A DNA stretch of 64,000 nt from Nodosilinea sp. FACHB-131 (GTDB taxonomy: Bacteria; Cyanobacteriota; Cyanobacteriia; Phormidesmidales; Phormidesmidaceae). The stretch is taken from assembly GCF_014695395.1 (NCBI RefSeq), contig NZ_JACJOF010000037.1:24686-88685 (forward strand). Direction: 5' to 3'. Position 1 is the first letter of the stretch. Each line of letters starts with the position of its first letter. The notes beneath the pieces were generated by a model that did not search any database, was not told the DNA's origin, and worked only from the letters and a program-made list of their open reading frames with translations. A program made the position numbers and the translations under genes. Below are positions 56,057 to 64,000 of this stretch, in pieces.

Positions 56057-57697
56057 TTAGCAGGGCGGGGACGATTTGGGGCTACCCTCGAGGGTAAATT
56101 CCATTAGCTCGCCCTCAGGACTGCCAAATCGAATTGCCGTGCCCAGGGTAAGGGGCACCTCGGCCCGGTGGACGTGGTGCCAGCCGTGGTTGTCAAAGTA
56201 GTACGACCCATAGCGGGAGCGATCGCGCAGATAATAGTGGGTCTCCTGTATGCCATTCTCAAACTGCGTGCGGCAGAATATTTCCGCATGCTGCCCCGAG
56301 ACCCAGGGCTCCAAAATGACCAAGTCGTTGTCGGGCAGTCGCCCCACCCGCAGATAACCATCGTAGAGGCGCCATAGGCGAGTCGGGGTGGCCAGGCAGC
56401 GCAGCACTACCGATTGGGTCATGCGCAGGTCTTGTCCTGGCAGCTGGGTCACAGCCAGGGCCGCCTCGCGCAGCAGATGCCCTTCAAACTGGGGGTGCTG
56501 GTACAGCACCGGCAGCGTCCAGGCCGGGTGGTTGAAGCGGTAGGCCGTCAGCAGGTGTTGTCGAGCCAAGGCCACCGCTTGAGCGACCGGCTGTCGCTCA
56601 GCTAACCCCCGAGCCAGCACCTGAATGAAACTTAGCGCCTCCTCGTCGGCAATGGAGTCGCGCATGGCCAGCACCGCCGGCACCCCGTGGTGCAGCAGTA
56701 CCTCCGCTAGACTGCTGCGGGGGATGACCTGCTGCTGTTGCAGGTCGGGCTGGGCTCCCCAGCAGGTGTTGAACACCGCCAGCCGAATGCCGTTGTGGGC
56801 CAGCCCCTGGGCCAGCTCCGTGCCGCTGAGGCTGCCCCCCTGGCGCAGAAATAGCATCCCGCCGTCGGGGGCAGGTACCCCGTGACCCGCGTAGAAGAAC
56901 ACGTTGAAATAGCCGGTTTCCAGGGCTGTAAGCAGTGTTTTTGCGTCAGGTTCTAGCAGGGTTTGCACCTGGCAAACCACTGGACTCGCCCCCTGGTAGC
57001 TCAATCGCGAGGCGCTCAGTTCCAGCAGCTGCTTCAGGGCCTCGGCTTCCTGGGGCAGTTGTAAGACCTGCTCGGCACCTCCAGCGGTAATGCCAGGGTC
57101 GTCTTGACCCAGCACCAGCAGAATTCGCAACGAGATGTCGAGCTCCGCATCAGGCAGCGGTTCGACGGCACTGGCGGTGCGGCTAAACAAAACCTGGGGT
57201 CCCAGCGACAGCGCTGGACAGCCGGGCTGGGGCTGCATAATTTCCCAGGGCAGGCTGATCAGTTCGGGCGGGCGCACCTCTAGCCGCAACTTCAGCGGGC
57301 GGTTTTGGCCGATCGCCATGCCCAGGCTGCGCTCTAAGGTCTGACGAATGGGACCGTCAAACAGCCACTCCCACAGGCTGACCCCCAGCCCCTGCATCAG
57401 CCGCCCAGTGTAGCCACCGGCTTCCGCCGCCGGAGCCACCCGGTCGAGCAAATCGTCGAGGTGAAACTGGGGCACGTAGGCTGAGGGCACGTGGGGCACC
57501 TGGGGCAGCCCCCGCAGCGAAAAAAACTGCTGCCAACTCTCCCAAATCTGGGCCATTTGGCTATCCCAGAGGCGATCGTGGTGGGCATAGCCGCCCGGAA
57601 ACGGACTCTCTAATACCCAAATGGCGTAGTGGGTAGAGTCGGCCTGGGTAAGGCGATCGATGGCGAGGCACAGGGTAAGGTCATCGAATGACGGCAT
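56057..57697 (-). CDS. CHAT-protease and FHA-domain fusion protein
   Basis: 546 aa. Residues ~135-405 are a CHAT (caspase-like) domain with both catalytic residues in place: His272 in YAGHG and Cys312 in NTCWG, plus LISLPWEIMQ upstream and VPAVLAMRDSI after. Residues ~430-540 are an FHA domain (LRVGRLPDNDLVI, VSGQHAEIFC, RDRSRYGSYYF) that should bind phosphothreonine. The N-terminal ~130 residues are unassigned. The gene starts 45 bp after the PP2C gene, so co-expression is likely. A phosphorylation-gated protease is the obvious inference; no substrate is evident. Confidence 0.9.
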   Translation of the reverse strand: MPSFDDLTLCLAIDRLTQADSTHYAIWVLESPFPGGYAHHDRLWDSQMAQIWESWQQFFSLRGLPQVPHVPSAYVPQFHLDDLLDRVAPAAEAGGYTGRLMQGLGVSLWEWLFDGPIRQTLERSLGMAIGQNRPLKLRLEVRPPELISLPWEIMQPQPGCPALSLGPQVLFSRTASAVEPLPDAELDISLRILLVLGQDDPGITAGGAEQVLQLPQEAEALKQLLELSASRLSYQGASPVVCQVQTLLEPDAKTLLTALETGYFNVFFYAGHGVPAPDGGMLFLRQGGSLSGTELAQGLAHNGIRLAVFNTCWGAQPDLQQQQVIPRSSLAEVLLHHGVPAVLAMRDSIADEEALSFIQVLARGLAERQPVAQAVALARQHLLTAYRFNHPAWTLPVLYQHPQFEGHLLREAALAVTQLPGQDLRMTQSVVLRCLATPTRLWRLYDGYLRVGRLPDNDLVILEPWVSGQHAEIFCRTQFENGIQETHYYLRDRSRYGSYYFDNHGWHHVHRAEVPLTLGTAIRFGSPEGELMEFTLEGSPKSSPPC

Positions 57698-57742
57698 AGG
57701 CAGGCCTAGGGCATAGGGCCAAGGGATAATGAGGGGAGGCGA

Positions 57743-60121
57743 CTAGGGCGTGCAGCGACCCGCTTGGGCTGGGGTGACTAGCTTTAGCAGCGTGCCTGCT
57801 CCGTAGATCTGGCGAGTCTGCACCCAACCCTCTTCCCCCGGCGCCAATAAGCGTTGACCCAGGTTAGGGGCGGTAGGCAGGGCCGAAGGGGATTGATTGG
57901 TTTCCTGAGGTTGCTGGTCAAGGGACTCGCCCGAGGGGATTGAGCAGACCCGTAGTCGCACCCAATCGACATTGTCCGCCGTGGTTTGGCGACTGACAAC
58001 CCTAAGGACACTGCCTGTGGCTACGGCTCGAGTCTCTTCCGCCGCACTCAAGGCAGGCTGTTGGCCTAGCTGTAGCAGTTCACTGTTACCGGTTGCACTC
58101 AAAGGCGGGGCAGACTGCCAAAAGGAGCCAACAGCAATCTCAACAATGGCGGCCAAGGCAGCCTCTGGCAGCGGTCGCCCCTTCAGGGCCGGTCCCAACC
58201 CTGAGGAGGCCATTGGCCGGAAAGCAACGGCCTCGGAGGAACTGCGGTTCAAGGCTAGACCCACGCCTGCTAGCGCGGCGAGCACTATACCAACGCCCCC
58301 TAAAAAGGGCACCCAAGGAAAGCCTGACCGACTCGGGACCGGGGTTGAATCGGCTGGTGAGACTGGAGCCACCAGCCGGGTTGACGGCGTTGCGGCTGCA
58401 CCGTCGGCAACGGGAGCCCTGAGAACGCTGGGGATAGCATGGTCTGCCTGCCGTAGGGAGCCCCCAGGCAGGATCGGCAGCGGGCCGAGCTGGGGCATAA
58501 ACCGCATTAGCCCAACCGTGACGTTATCGTGGCCATTGAGCCGGTTCGCCTGCTGAATTAGGGCGGTTACAACCGGGCTGAGAGGGCTAGCGGCGGTCGT
58601 TAGCGGCGCTACCAGGTAGGGCGCGAGGATTTCGACGCGATCGTAGTCGCTGAGACCATCAGAGCAGAGCAGTAACACCGTCGGGTCGTCAAGCAGTAGA
58701 TGCTGTACGGAGGGGTATAGCTGCCCCGAGTCGCTAATGCCCAACGCTTGAATGAGTGCCCCACCGCTGGGCAGCTGGACGGCCTCTGAGTAGAGGGCAT
58801 AGCCCATTTGGGCTTCTCGGGAAGCAACGTCGTCGTCAACGGTGATTTGGTAGCAGGTGTAGGGGCTGATTCGGTAAGCGCGACTGTCGCCAATGTGGGC
58901 GATAGACACGTAGGGGAAATGCACCAGAGCCACCACTACGGTGGTGCCCATCCGGGCGCGGGCTGAGCGATTCTCGTCGTTGTTGCGGGCAGAGATGGCA
59001 TCGTTAGCCAAAATGAGCGCCTGTCTGAGACGCTGAGCAATCGCCCCCGGAGACGGGTAAGCCTGCTGAGTGAGGGGTTCTAACTCCTGCTGAAGCAGCT
59101 TAATAGCTGTTTGGGAGGCCACATTGCCCTGTTCATGGCCACCAATGCCGTCGCACACTAGCAGCAGCGGCAGGGTCTCAACGCTGTCTGCAGAGACCGG
59201 TAGGCGCTGCTGGCGCGAGTCTTTCTCGGGGTAGCAGGCGTCTTCGTTGCGATCGCGGGTTGGCCCCTGATCGGTATCCGCCGCCCAATCTACCGTCACC
59301 AGCAGCCCCTGGGCCAGGGTATGAATGGCTCCCTCCAGTTCGGCTACCAGCTCTTGATCAGACGCTAATTTCCCCTCTTTGAGAGCCTTACACAGCCAGC
59401 TGAGGTAGGCGCGCACCTGGGGTTGAGCCGTAGCCACCAGCGACTGCCACCGTTGGCTCAGCTGGGTCAGGGTAGGGCTAGGATCGTCGGCCACCAGCGT
59501 GGTGAGCCGCAGTAGCGCCCCGTCTACCCGCAGATCATCGAGTTCGAGAAGGGTGGTGGCCAACTGCTCTTCCATTAGCGTTGGCCATAGGGCTGCTACC
59601 TGCCGTAGCCAGTTGAGCTGTTGCAATGGTGAACCCTCTGGCCACCGTTGCGCTAGGGAAGGTAGGACAGCGGCTTCAATTTTTCCTTGCCCCGGAGGAG
59701 ATCCTTTCTCCTCACTAGCCTGGGGATGCAGCCGCATAGCGATGGGCGCATTGTCCAAGAGCAGCACCGTGGCTGATAGCCCAGTTTGCTCTGAGGTGAG
59801 GTAGGCATAGGGGCGAGGAATCTGCTGGGCCAAGTGAAACAGCTTTAGATAAGCCATCACCGGGGCTGGAATCTTCTCTAGAGGAGGGGGAGGGGTGTCG
59901 GGCCGGGTGTCGAGCCAGAGTTGATGCTTCCCCTGGGTCCGTTTTTGACCCTCGCCCCAGACCAAAAAGCGCCCGGCTATCAGCGTACCAGAGCGCCCCG
60001 TTAGCGGCCCATCGCCGACCGCCAGCAAAAAACGATACAGCAGAGGGGTTTGGCAAACCTTACAGTGGCTGGCAGGGGGGGTCGAAACCGACCGACAGGA
60101 TGGGTTAGAGCACTGGATCAC
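57743..60121 (-). CDS. Membrane-anchored PP2C-type Ser/Thr phosphatase with zinc-ribbon N-terminus
   Basis: 792 aa. Order: a four-Cys zinc ribbon (Cys4, 9, 20, 23); a ~240-residue region that may be a degenerate kinase-like domain (weak, inference); a complete PP2C domain (~275-545) with RDRNEDACY, VCDGIGGHEQG (Asp324), GTTVVVAL, AHIGDSRAYRI, LLCSDGLSD (Asp488) and GHDNVTVG (Asp532); a Pro/Ser linker; one membrane helix (~602-624); and a C-terminal segment with an SH3-like look (VLRVVSRQ, EEGWVQTRQIYG) outside the cytoplasm. It should remove phosphate from Ser/Thr, the mark read by the FHA domain of the next gene. No Ser/Thr kinase gene is in the window. Confidence 0.9.
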   Translation of the reverse strand: MIQCSNPSCRSVSTPPASHCKVCQTPLLYRFLLAVGDGPLTGRSGTLIAGRFLVWGEGQKRTQGKHQLWLDTRPDTPPPPLEKIPAPVMAYLKLFHLAQQIPRPYAYLTSEQTGLSATVLLLDNAPIAMRLHPQASEEKGSPPGQGKIEAAVLPSLAQRWPEGSPLQQLNWLRQVAALWPTLMEEQLATTLLELDDLRVDGALLRLTTLVADDPSPTLTQLSQRWQSLVATAQPQVRAYLSWLCKALKEGKLASDQELVAELEGAIHTLAQGLLVTVDWAADTDQGPTRDRNEDACYPEKDSRQQRLPVSADSVETLPLLLVCDGIGGHEQGNVASQTAIKLLQQELEPLTQQAYPSPGAIAQRLRQALILANDAISARNNDENRSARARMGTTVVVALVHFPYVSIAHIGDSRAYRISPYTCYQITVDDDVASREAQMGYALYSEAVQLPSGGALIQALGISDSGQLYPSVQHLLLDDPTVLLLCSDGLSDYDRVEILAPYLVAPLTTAASPLSPVVTALIQQANRLNGHDNVTVGLMRFMPQLGPLPILPGGSLRQADHAIPSVLRAPVADGAAATPSTRLVAPVSPADSTPVPSRSGFPWVPFLGGVGIVLAALAGVGLALNRSSSEAVAFRPMASSGLGPALKGRPLPEAALAAIVEIAVGSFWQSAPPLSATGNSELLQLGQQPALSAAEETRAVATGSVLRVVSRQTTADNVDWVRLRVCSIPSGESLDQQPQETNQSPSALPTAPNLGQRLLAPGEEGWVQTRQIYGAGTLLKLVTPAQAGRCTP

Positions 60122-60296
60122 GATCCGTTTGAGGCAGGTAAACAGCTCTTAATCTCTCATGGTATCTAACCCCAGCCTATTCAATGCCAGAATCTTTAGC
60201 CCCAGCCTAGCTAACCTCGACTAGCGCCAGGTCTGGAGCAATACCTTACCTATTTTTCTACGACGGTTACTATCTGGGGGAATGCCGGGGATAGCC

Positions 60297-60644
60297 CTAG
60301 CTAGCTGACTTATCGGCCTCAACCCGAGGCAGGCCCATACTGTAGTTGAGGGCGCGGCTCTTGAGGTTATAGCTAATGGCTCCCTGCTGCAGGAGCTGTC
60401 GGATAAAATGTTCCAGATCGGAGCCGATGCGGCGCAGGTTATAGTCGGTCAAATCTTCTCCAGCGGCGGCATCGACCAGTCGATCAAACTCGGCATAGAC
60501 AGCCTTGATGGCGTCTTCAGACCAGTTGAACTCGTTGTCGGGGTCAATGTCTAGGGTGAGCTTGTCGTCGCTGGGTACCAGCTCGTTGTTGGCAACAATG
60601 GCGGTGTAAATGTGAACATGCCGAGTAGTCGATTTGAGCATCAT
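60297..60644 (-). CDS. ndhM: NAD(P)H-plastoquinone oxidoreductase subunit M
   Basis: 115 aa, cyanobacteria/plastid-specific peripheral-arm subunit of NDH-1. The sequence [55 protein letters not shown] and [17 protein letters not shown] is highly characteristic. Met2 is an alternative start. It stands apart from the other ndh genes, as is usual. Confidence 0.96.
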   Translation of the reverse strand: MMLKSTTRHVHIYTAIVANNELVPSDDKLTLDIDPDNEFNWSEDAIKAVYAEFDRLVDAAAGEDLTDYNLRRIGSDLEHFIRQLLQQGAISYNLKSRALNYSMGLPRVEADKSAS

Positions 60645-60742
60645 AGCCAGGTGTCGCCCTTCTAAATAGTTGTGGTCTAGGGTGGTTTACCCCAGGATGT
60701 GCTGCTGTTGTGATTGTATAGCAACCGTTCCCAGGCAAGAGC

Positions 60743-61516
60743 TTAGAACAGGTCTTTTTTGCCCCTCAGCCGGGCAAAGGTCTGTACTGTCGAGGTGCTG
60801 TTCATCGCCTGCTGTAGGCTGGCTTGATCCCACCGGAGGAAGGGATTGGTTTGCTTTTCGAGCCCTAGCTCAGTGGGCACCGTGGGCTGGTCTTGGGCGC
60901 GGGCAGCCTGCACCTGTTTCAGCCGCTGTTGCAGGGTAGCATTGGTGCCATCCACAGTGACGGCAAACTTGAGGTTGCTCAACGTGTACTCGTGGGCGCA
61001 CCACACCCGGGTGGTGTCGGGCAGCTGACGCAGCTTGCCTAGCGACTCAACCATCTGCTGAGGGGTGCCCTCAAATAGGCGACCGCAGCCTCCGGCAAAC
61101 AGGGTGTCGCCGCAGAAGAGTTCTCCCCAATCGTTGGGTGTGGCCGGAGCTAGGTAGTAGGCAATGTGGGCGTAGGTGTGGCCGGGCACGAAAATAACCT
61201 CGGCTTGGCGATCGCAGATCTGCACCCAATCCCCCTCCTGCAAAAAGTGGGTCTGCCCAGGAATGCGACCCCGATCCTCAGCGCCACCGTAGACCTGGGC
61301 TTGGGGAAATCGCTCTAGCAGCTGGCGGTTGCCGCCCACGTGGTCGCTGTGGTGGTGGGTATTGAAAATGGCAGTTAGCGTTGCGCCCAGCTCCTTTAGG
61401 GTCTGAAGCACCGGCTCGGCGTCGCCGGGGTCAACCACAGCCGCCTGTCCCTGAGCGATGTCGTGGAGCACAAAGATGTAGTTGTCGCTAAAGGCCGCTA
61501 CCCGATGAATTTCCAT
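60743..61516 (-). CDS. gloB: Hydroxyacylglutathione hydrolase (glyoxalase II)
   Basis: 257 aa metallo-beta-lactamase-fold enzyme that splits S-lactoylglutathione in methylglyoxal detoxification. The binuclear metal motif [43 protein letters not shown], the [12 protein letters not shown] block and NPFLRW in the C-terminal glutathione-binding domain are all present. The length is standard. It is about 98 bp upstream of ndhM on the same strand. Confidence 0.95.
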   Translation of the reverse strand: MEIHRVAAFSDNYIFVLHDIAQGQAAVVDPGDAEPVLQTLKELGATLTAIFNTHHHSDHVGGNRQLLERFPQAQVYGGAEDRGRIPGQTHFLQEGDWVQICDRQAEVIFVPGHTYAHIAYYLAPATPNDWGELFCGDTLFAGGCGRLFEGTPQQMVESLGKLRQLPDTTRVWCAHEYTLSNLKFAVTVDGTNATLQQRLKQVQAARAQDQPTVPTELGLEKQTNPFLRWDQASLQQAMNSTSTVQTFARLRGKKDLF

Positions 61517-61745
61517 GTGGTGCTCCTTGTTTTGCGCTGTTTTTCCGTAGCTTTTCTGTGGAGAATCTGTCGTTGACCAAGCTTTAATACAGGTTTACTG
61601 AATCTTTACCGGTCGCTCAACCGTAGTGTTTAGAGATTGGGCATGCTGAAGGAAGCATGAAAATGTAGCAAGGGCTACAACGCAGCCTGTGGTATCACCC
61701 TGCGAGCTTCTACTATCGTCACTCCTGAATTGAGGATTTGCAATC

Positions 61746-61943
61746 ATGGTGTCGTCTCTACCCGCCCCAGATATTCAGTCGCTTGTTAGCGTTGCCATAG
61801 AGCAAGGGACGTTGAGCCGCCGCGACCATCTGAGCCTATCGACGGCGATGTTGAGCAATCCCCTGTTGACCGCCCGCGATCGTCAGTACATCAACCAGGT
61901 GTTTGACAATATTCGCTCTGGACGAGTGCGCTTGGCTGACTAA
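61746..61943 (+). CDS. Small conserved cyanobacterial hypothetical protein, 65 aa
   Basis: 65 aa, soluble, two- or three-helix look (IQSLVSVAIEQGTLSRRDHL, LLTARDRQYINQVFDNIRSG). I recall similar short proteins in many cyanobacteria, with no known role. Its own terminator follows 23 bp after the stop, which supports it as a real monocistronic gene. The upstream 229-bp gap to gloB is non-coding. Confidence 0.75.
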   Translation: MVSSLPAPDIQSLVSVAIEQGTLSRRDHLSLSTAMLSNPLLTARDRQYINQVFDNIRSGRVRLAD

Positions 61944-61965
61944 ATCTTCTCCAGGTGGAAACGGC

Positions 61966-61994
61966 GCGCCCTGGCTAACCCCAGGGCGCTTTAC
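61966..61994 (+). terminator. Rho-independent terminator
   Basis: GCGCCCTGG (61966-61974) pairs with CCAGGGCGC (61981-61989), loop CTAACC, followed by TTTAC-TTTT. It ends the 65-aa gene transcript. Confidence 0.85.
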
Positions 61995-62092
61995 TTTTAA
62001 AGTCTAGAGCGGCTACGGCTACGGTAGCTTAAAGGCTGGCCGTGCGTTAGAGCCAGTAAATGTTTAGAGCCAAGTTTTAGTGGTCAACCCCT

Positions 62093-63151
62093 GTGCGCCT
62101 TAACCGCCCCCGCTATGGCGAAACGATTGTTGAGGAAAACTACCGGCGCACCCAGCAACACCTGATTCGCGGGGCGATCGCCCTGGGCTGTGTGATGGTA
62201 GCGGGAGTGTTCTGGTACCACTTTGTGGAGGGGTGGAGCTGGTTAGACTCGGTCTACATGGCGGTGATTACCCTGTCAACTGTAGGCTTTGGGGAAACGA
62301 ACCCACTGAGCCCCAGGGGCCGCCTCTTTACGATCCTGCTGATCATGACGGGGGTAGGCGTGATTGCCTACATCCTCAATAACCTCACCGAGGCGATTGT
62401 GCAGGGGCACTTTCAGGCTGGATTTCGCTCACTTAAGCGGCGCAGATTTATGGAGTCTATGCAGGGCCACTATATTATCTGTGGCCTCGGCCGTACAGGT
62501 CGCCAGGTCGCCACAGAGTTTCTGGCAGAGAACATTCCTTTTGTCGTGGTCGACTCTGATGATGGCGCAGTGCGAAGCGCCCAACAGTTGGGATACGTCA
62601 CGCTTCAGGGGGACGCCACCCAAGACCAAATGTTGCTCCAGGCTGGGGTAGAGCGAGCCCGGTGTTTGGTGGCGGCCCTGCCCTCCGATGCCGAAAATCT
62701 CTACATTGTGCTCTCGGCCAAGACCCTAGCCCCCGGTATTCGCACCATTGCCAGGGCTAGCAGCGAAGAGGCCATTCTCAAGCTGCAGCGGGGCGGGGCC
62801 GATGTCGTGGTGTCGCCCTACATTACCGGCGGCAAGCGGATGGCGGCGGCGGCCCTGCGGCCCCAGGTAGTAGATTTCTTAGACGGCATGCTCACCGGAG
62901 CCGAACGCACGGTCTATGTCGAGGAGTTTTTGCTGCTGCCCGAGAGCTGTCCGATCATTGGCAAAACCCTGGCTGAGGCACAGCTAGGTCGCCAGTCTGG
63001 GGCCTTGATTTTGGCCATTCGCCGAGACGACAGAATGCTGATCTTTGCCCCCAGTGCCGATACTCGCCTTTACCCCAGGGACATGGTGATCAGCATGGGC
63101 AACGCCGACCAGCTGCGGCTGCTGAGCCAAATTCTCAGCCCCATTGAATAG
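62093..63151 (+). CDS. Two-helix potassium channel with RCK (TrkA-N) domain
   Basis: 352 aa from a GTG start. The pore module has TM1 (ALGCVMVAGVFWYHF), a pore helix with filter TVGFGE and TM2 (ILLIMTGVGVIAYIL). A TrkA-N/RCK domain (YIICGLGRTGRQVATEFL, VVDSDDG, LQGDATQ) that senses nucleotides or Ca2+ follows, then a TrkA-C domain (~265-350). The filter is GFG rather than GYG, an accepted variant in bacterial channels. It resembles MthK/Kch-type channels. Confidence 0.93.
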   Translation: MRLNRPRYGETIVEENYRRTQQHLIRGAIALGCVMVAGVFWYHFVEGWSWLDSVYMAVITLSTVGFGETNPLSPRGRLFTILLIMTGVGVIAYILNNLTEAIVQGHFQAGFRSLKRRRFMESMQGHYIICGLGRTGRQVATEFLAENIPFVVVDSDDGAVRSAQQLGYVTLQGDATQDQMLLQAGVERARCLVAALPSDAENLYIVLSAKTLAPGIRTIARASSEEAILKLQRGGADVVVSPYITGGKRMAAAALRPQVVDFLDGMLTGAERTVYVEEFLLLPESCPIIGKTLAEAQLGRQSGALILAIRRDDRMLIFAPSADTRLYPRDMVISMGNADQLRLLSQILSPIE

Positions 63152-63366
63152 GGCAAAAAGGCGTGATTTTGACCCTGAGGTCTACCTCAACCTAGAGCAG
63201 CAGCCGTTGGGGGCGTAAAACTTACAACCTTCCGCACAACAGCCATTTTCTGCCGTTTATCGCTAGTGTTCAGTATTAAGGTTTGATGCGCGGCCCACCC
63301 AGTGCTTGATCCGAGATGCGTTGATGGATCTTAGCCGAACCTAAACCTGCCCTTGGCGATGACCCC

Positions 63367-63846
63367 ATGCAAGACCTAGAACGAGAACGCTTCATTCTGG
63401 TCATTGACCCCAACCCAGCCCATGTTGAGGTGGTTCAGCAGGTTCTGAGCCAGCAGTCTGACAGCGATTCGCGGAGCAACCTGTCCCAGAATCACCTCGA
63501 AATTGTCGTGAGTGGGGAGGCGGCGATCGACTACCTGCTGCAGCGGGGCGAGTACGCCTATGCCCCCCGCCCCGATTTAGTTCTGCTCGATCTCGATCTG
63601 CCCGGGCTCGAACTGCCGGAAAACGACGGACACAACATTCTTACTACTATCAAGACGACGCCTCACCTCAAGCGGATTCCGGTGATTGTGTTCACGGAGT
63701 CTGATCGCAGTGAAGATATTTTGCGGAGCTATGCCAGCCAGAGTAACTGCTATGTGGTGAAGGCGGCCGATTTAGAGCAGCTGTCTCACACAGTGAAACA
63801 GATTAAGGCGTTTTGGCTTGAAATTGTAACGCTGCCCCTGAGGTGA
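63367..63846 (+). CDS. Single-domain response regulator (Rcp1-like)
   Basis: 159 aa, receiver domain only, with the shape of Rcp1-type partners of phytochromes. The phosphoacceptor Asp is in LVLLDLDLPG, the Thr in VIVFTESD and the Lys in YVVKAADLE. At the N-terminus the acidic pair is altered: LVIDPNPAHVE, where relatives have LVEDNPAD, so one of two metal-binding acids is kept. No kinase or phytochrome gene is adjacent. Confidence 0.88.
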   Translation: MQDLERERFILVIDPNPAHVEVVQQVLSQQSDSDSRSNLSQNHLEIVVSGEAAIDYLLQRGEYAYAPRPDLVLLDLDLPGLELPENDGHNILTTIKTTPHLKRIPVIVFTESDRSEDILRSYASQSNCYVVKAADLEQLSHTVKQIKAFWLEIVTLPLR

Positions 63847-63944
63847 CTCTCCCTTGCTTTGATACGTTTAGTGAACAAACAAAAACTGGTAGAACTCTAG
63901 AGGTAATGATGAATTTGTTAGGGTGATTAAGAAGCTACGCAACG

Positions 63945-64000
63945 ATGCCTATGCTGCCCTGCCCTGACTGCACCTCCGAACGGACCGTCAAGAATGGCCA
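63945..64000 (+). mobile_element. IS1-like transposase, 5' end cut by the window
   Basis: From the ATG at 63945 the frame reads MPMLPCPDCTSERTVKNG and runs off the edge. The Cys-x2-Cys zinc-finger start followed by KNG is the N-terminal signature of IS1-family InsA-like proteins. GGGTGATTAAGAAGCTACGC (63920-63939), just before the start, could be the left terminal inverted repeat. Only one end is visible, so completeness cannot be judged. Confidence 0.65.

Overview
The window is cyanobacterial chromosomal DNA. It carries photosystem I genes (psaF, psaJ, psaL), a beta-carboxysome operon (ccmK2 K1 L M N O), the CO2-uptake NDH-1 genes ndhF4, ndhD4 and cupB, plus ndhM, a desC-type lipid desaturase, a cyAbrB regulator and very many copies of the cyanobacterial octamer GCGATCGC (HIP1). 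Gene content and a fairly GC-rich composition fit a Leptolyngbya/Nodosilinea-like lineage. That placement is an inference from style, not from a phylogenetic marker. No rRNA, tRNA or CRISPR array was seen.

Layout. 1-7.8 kb is accessory: a small conserved gene, a 15-unit 21-bp tandem repeat, a decayed Uma2 gene, an AT-rich TPR-membrane protein, a REP-associated transposase with its palindromes, and an operon of three glycine-zipper/coiled-coil proteins of unknown function. 7.9-26.8 kb is housekeeping: rodA, mrp, hemF, HU, cobD, an orphan nucleoside-type ABC ATPase, an arylamine N-acetyltransferase, an FKBP, a response regulator near a histidine-less sensor kinase, obg, holA, cobH-cobL, a CPBP protease and cyAbrB. 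26.8-28 kb is a long non-coding gap. 28-33.5 kb has acsA, a dead class III nucleotide cyclase, a Roadblock-like gene, a CsoR/InrS metal sensor, a thioredoxin-like lipoprotein and tsaD. 33.7-35.1 kb is psaF-psaJ-psaL ending in a strong terminator. 35-41 kb has a PLP lyase, desC, an orphan Trypco1-domain gene, gyrB and miaA.

41.5-51.8 kb is an inorganic-carbon island. The ccm operon on the minus strand builds the carboxysome shell and core, and the divergent ndhF4-ndhD4-cupB operon encodes the low-affinity CO2-hydrating NDH-1 module that supplies it with bicarbonate. The CcmM gamma-carbonic-anhydrase domain appears to have lost two of its three zinc ligands, so this carboxysome should need a separate carbonic anhydrase.

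51.8-64 kb has a sugar:cation symporter, a phosphoribosyltransferase overlapping tail-to-tail with a TPR-dispanin membrane protein, and a minus-strand cassette of a membrane PP2C phosphatase, a CHAT-protease/FHA fusion and an unknown protein. That cassette is the best candidate in the window for a little-described signalling system. After it come ndhM, gloB, a K+ channel, an Rcp1-like response regulator and the 5' end of an IS1-like transposase cut by the window edge.
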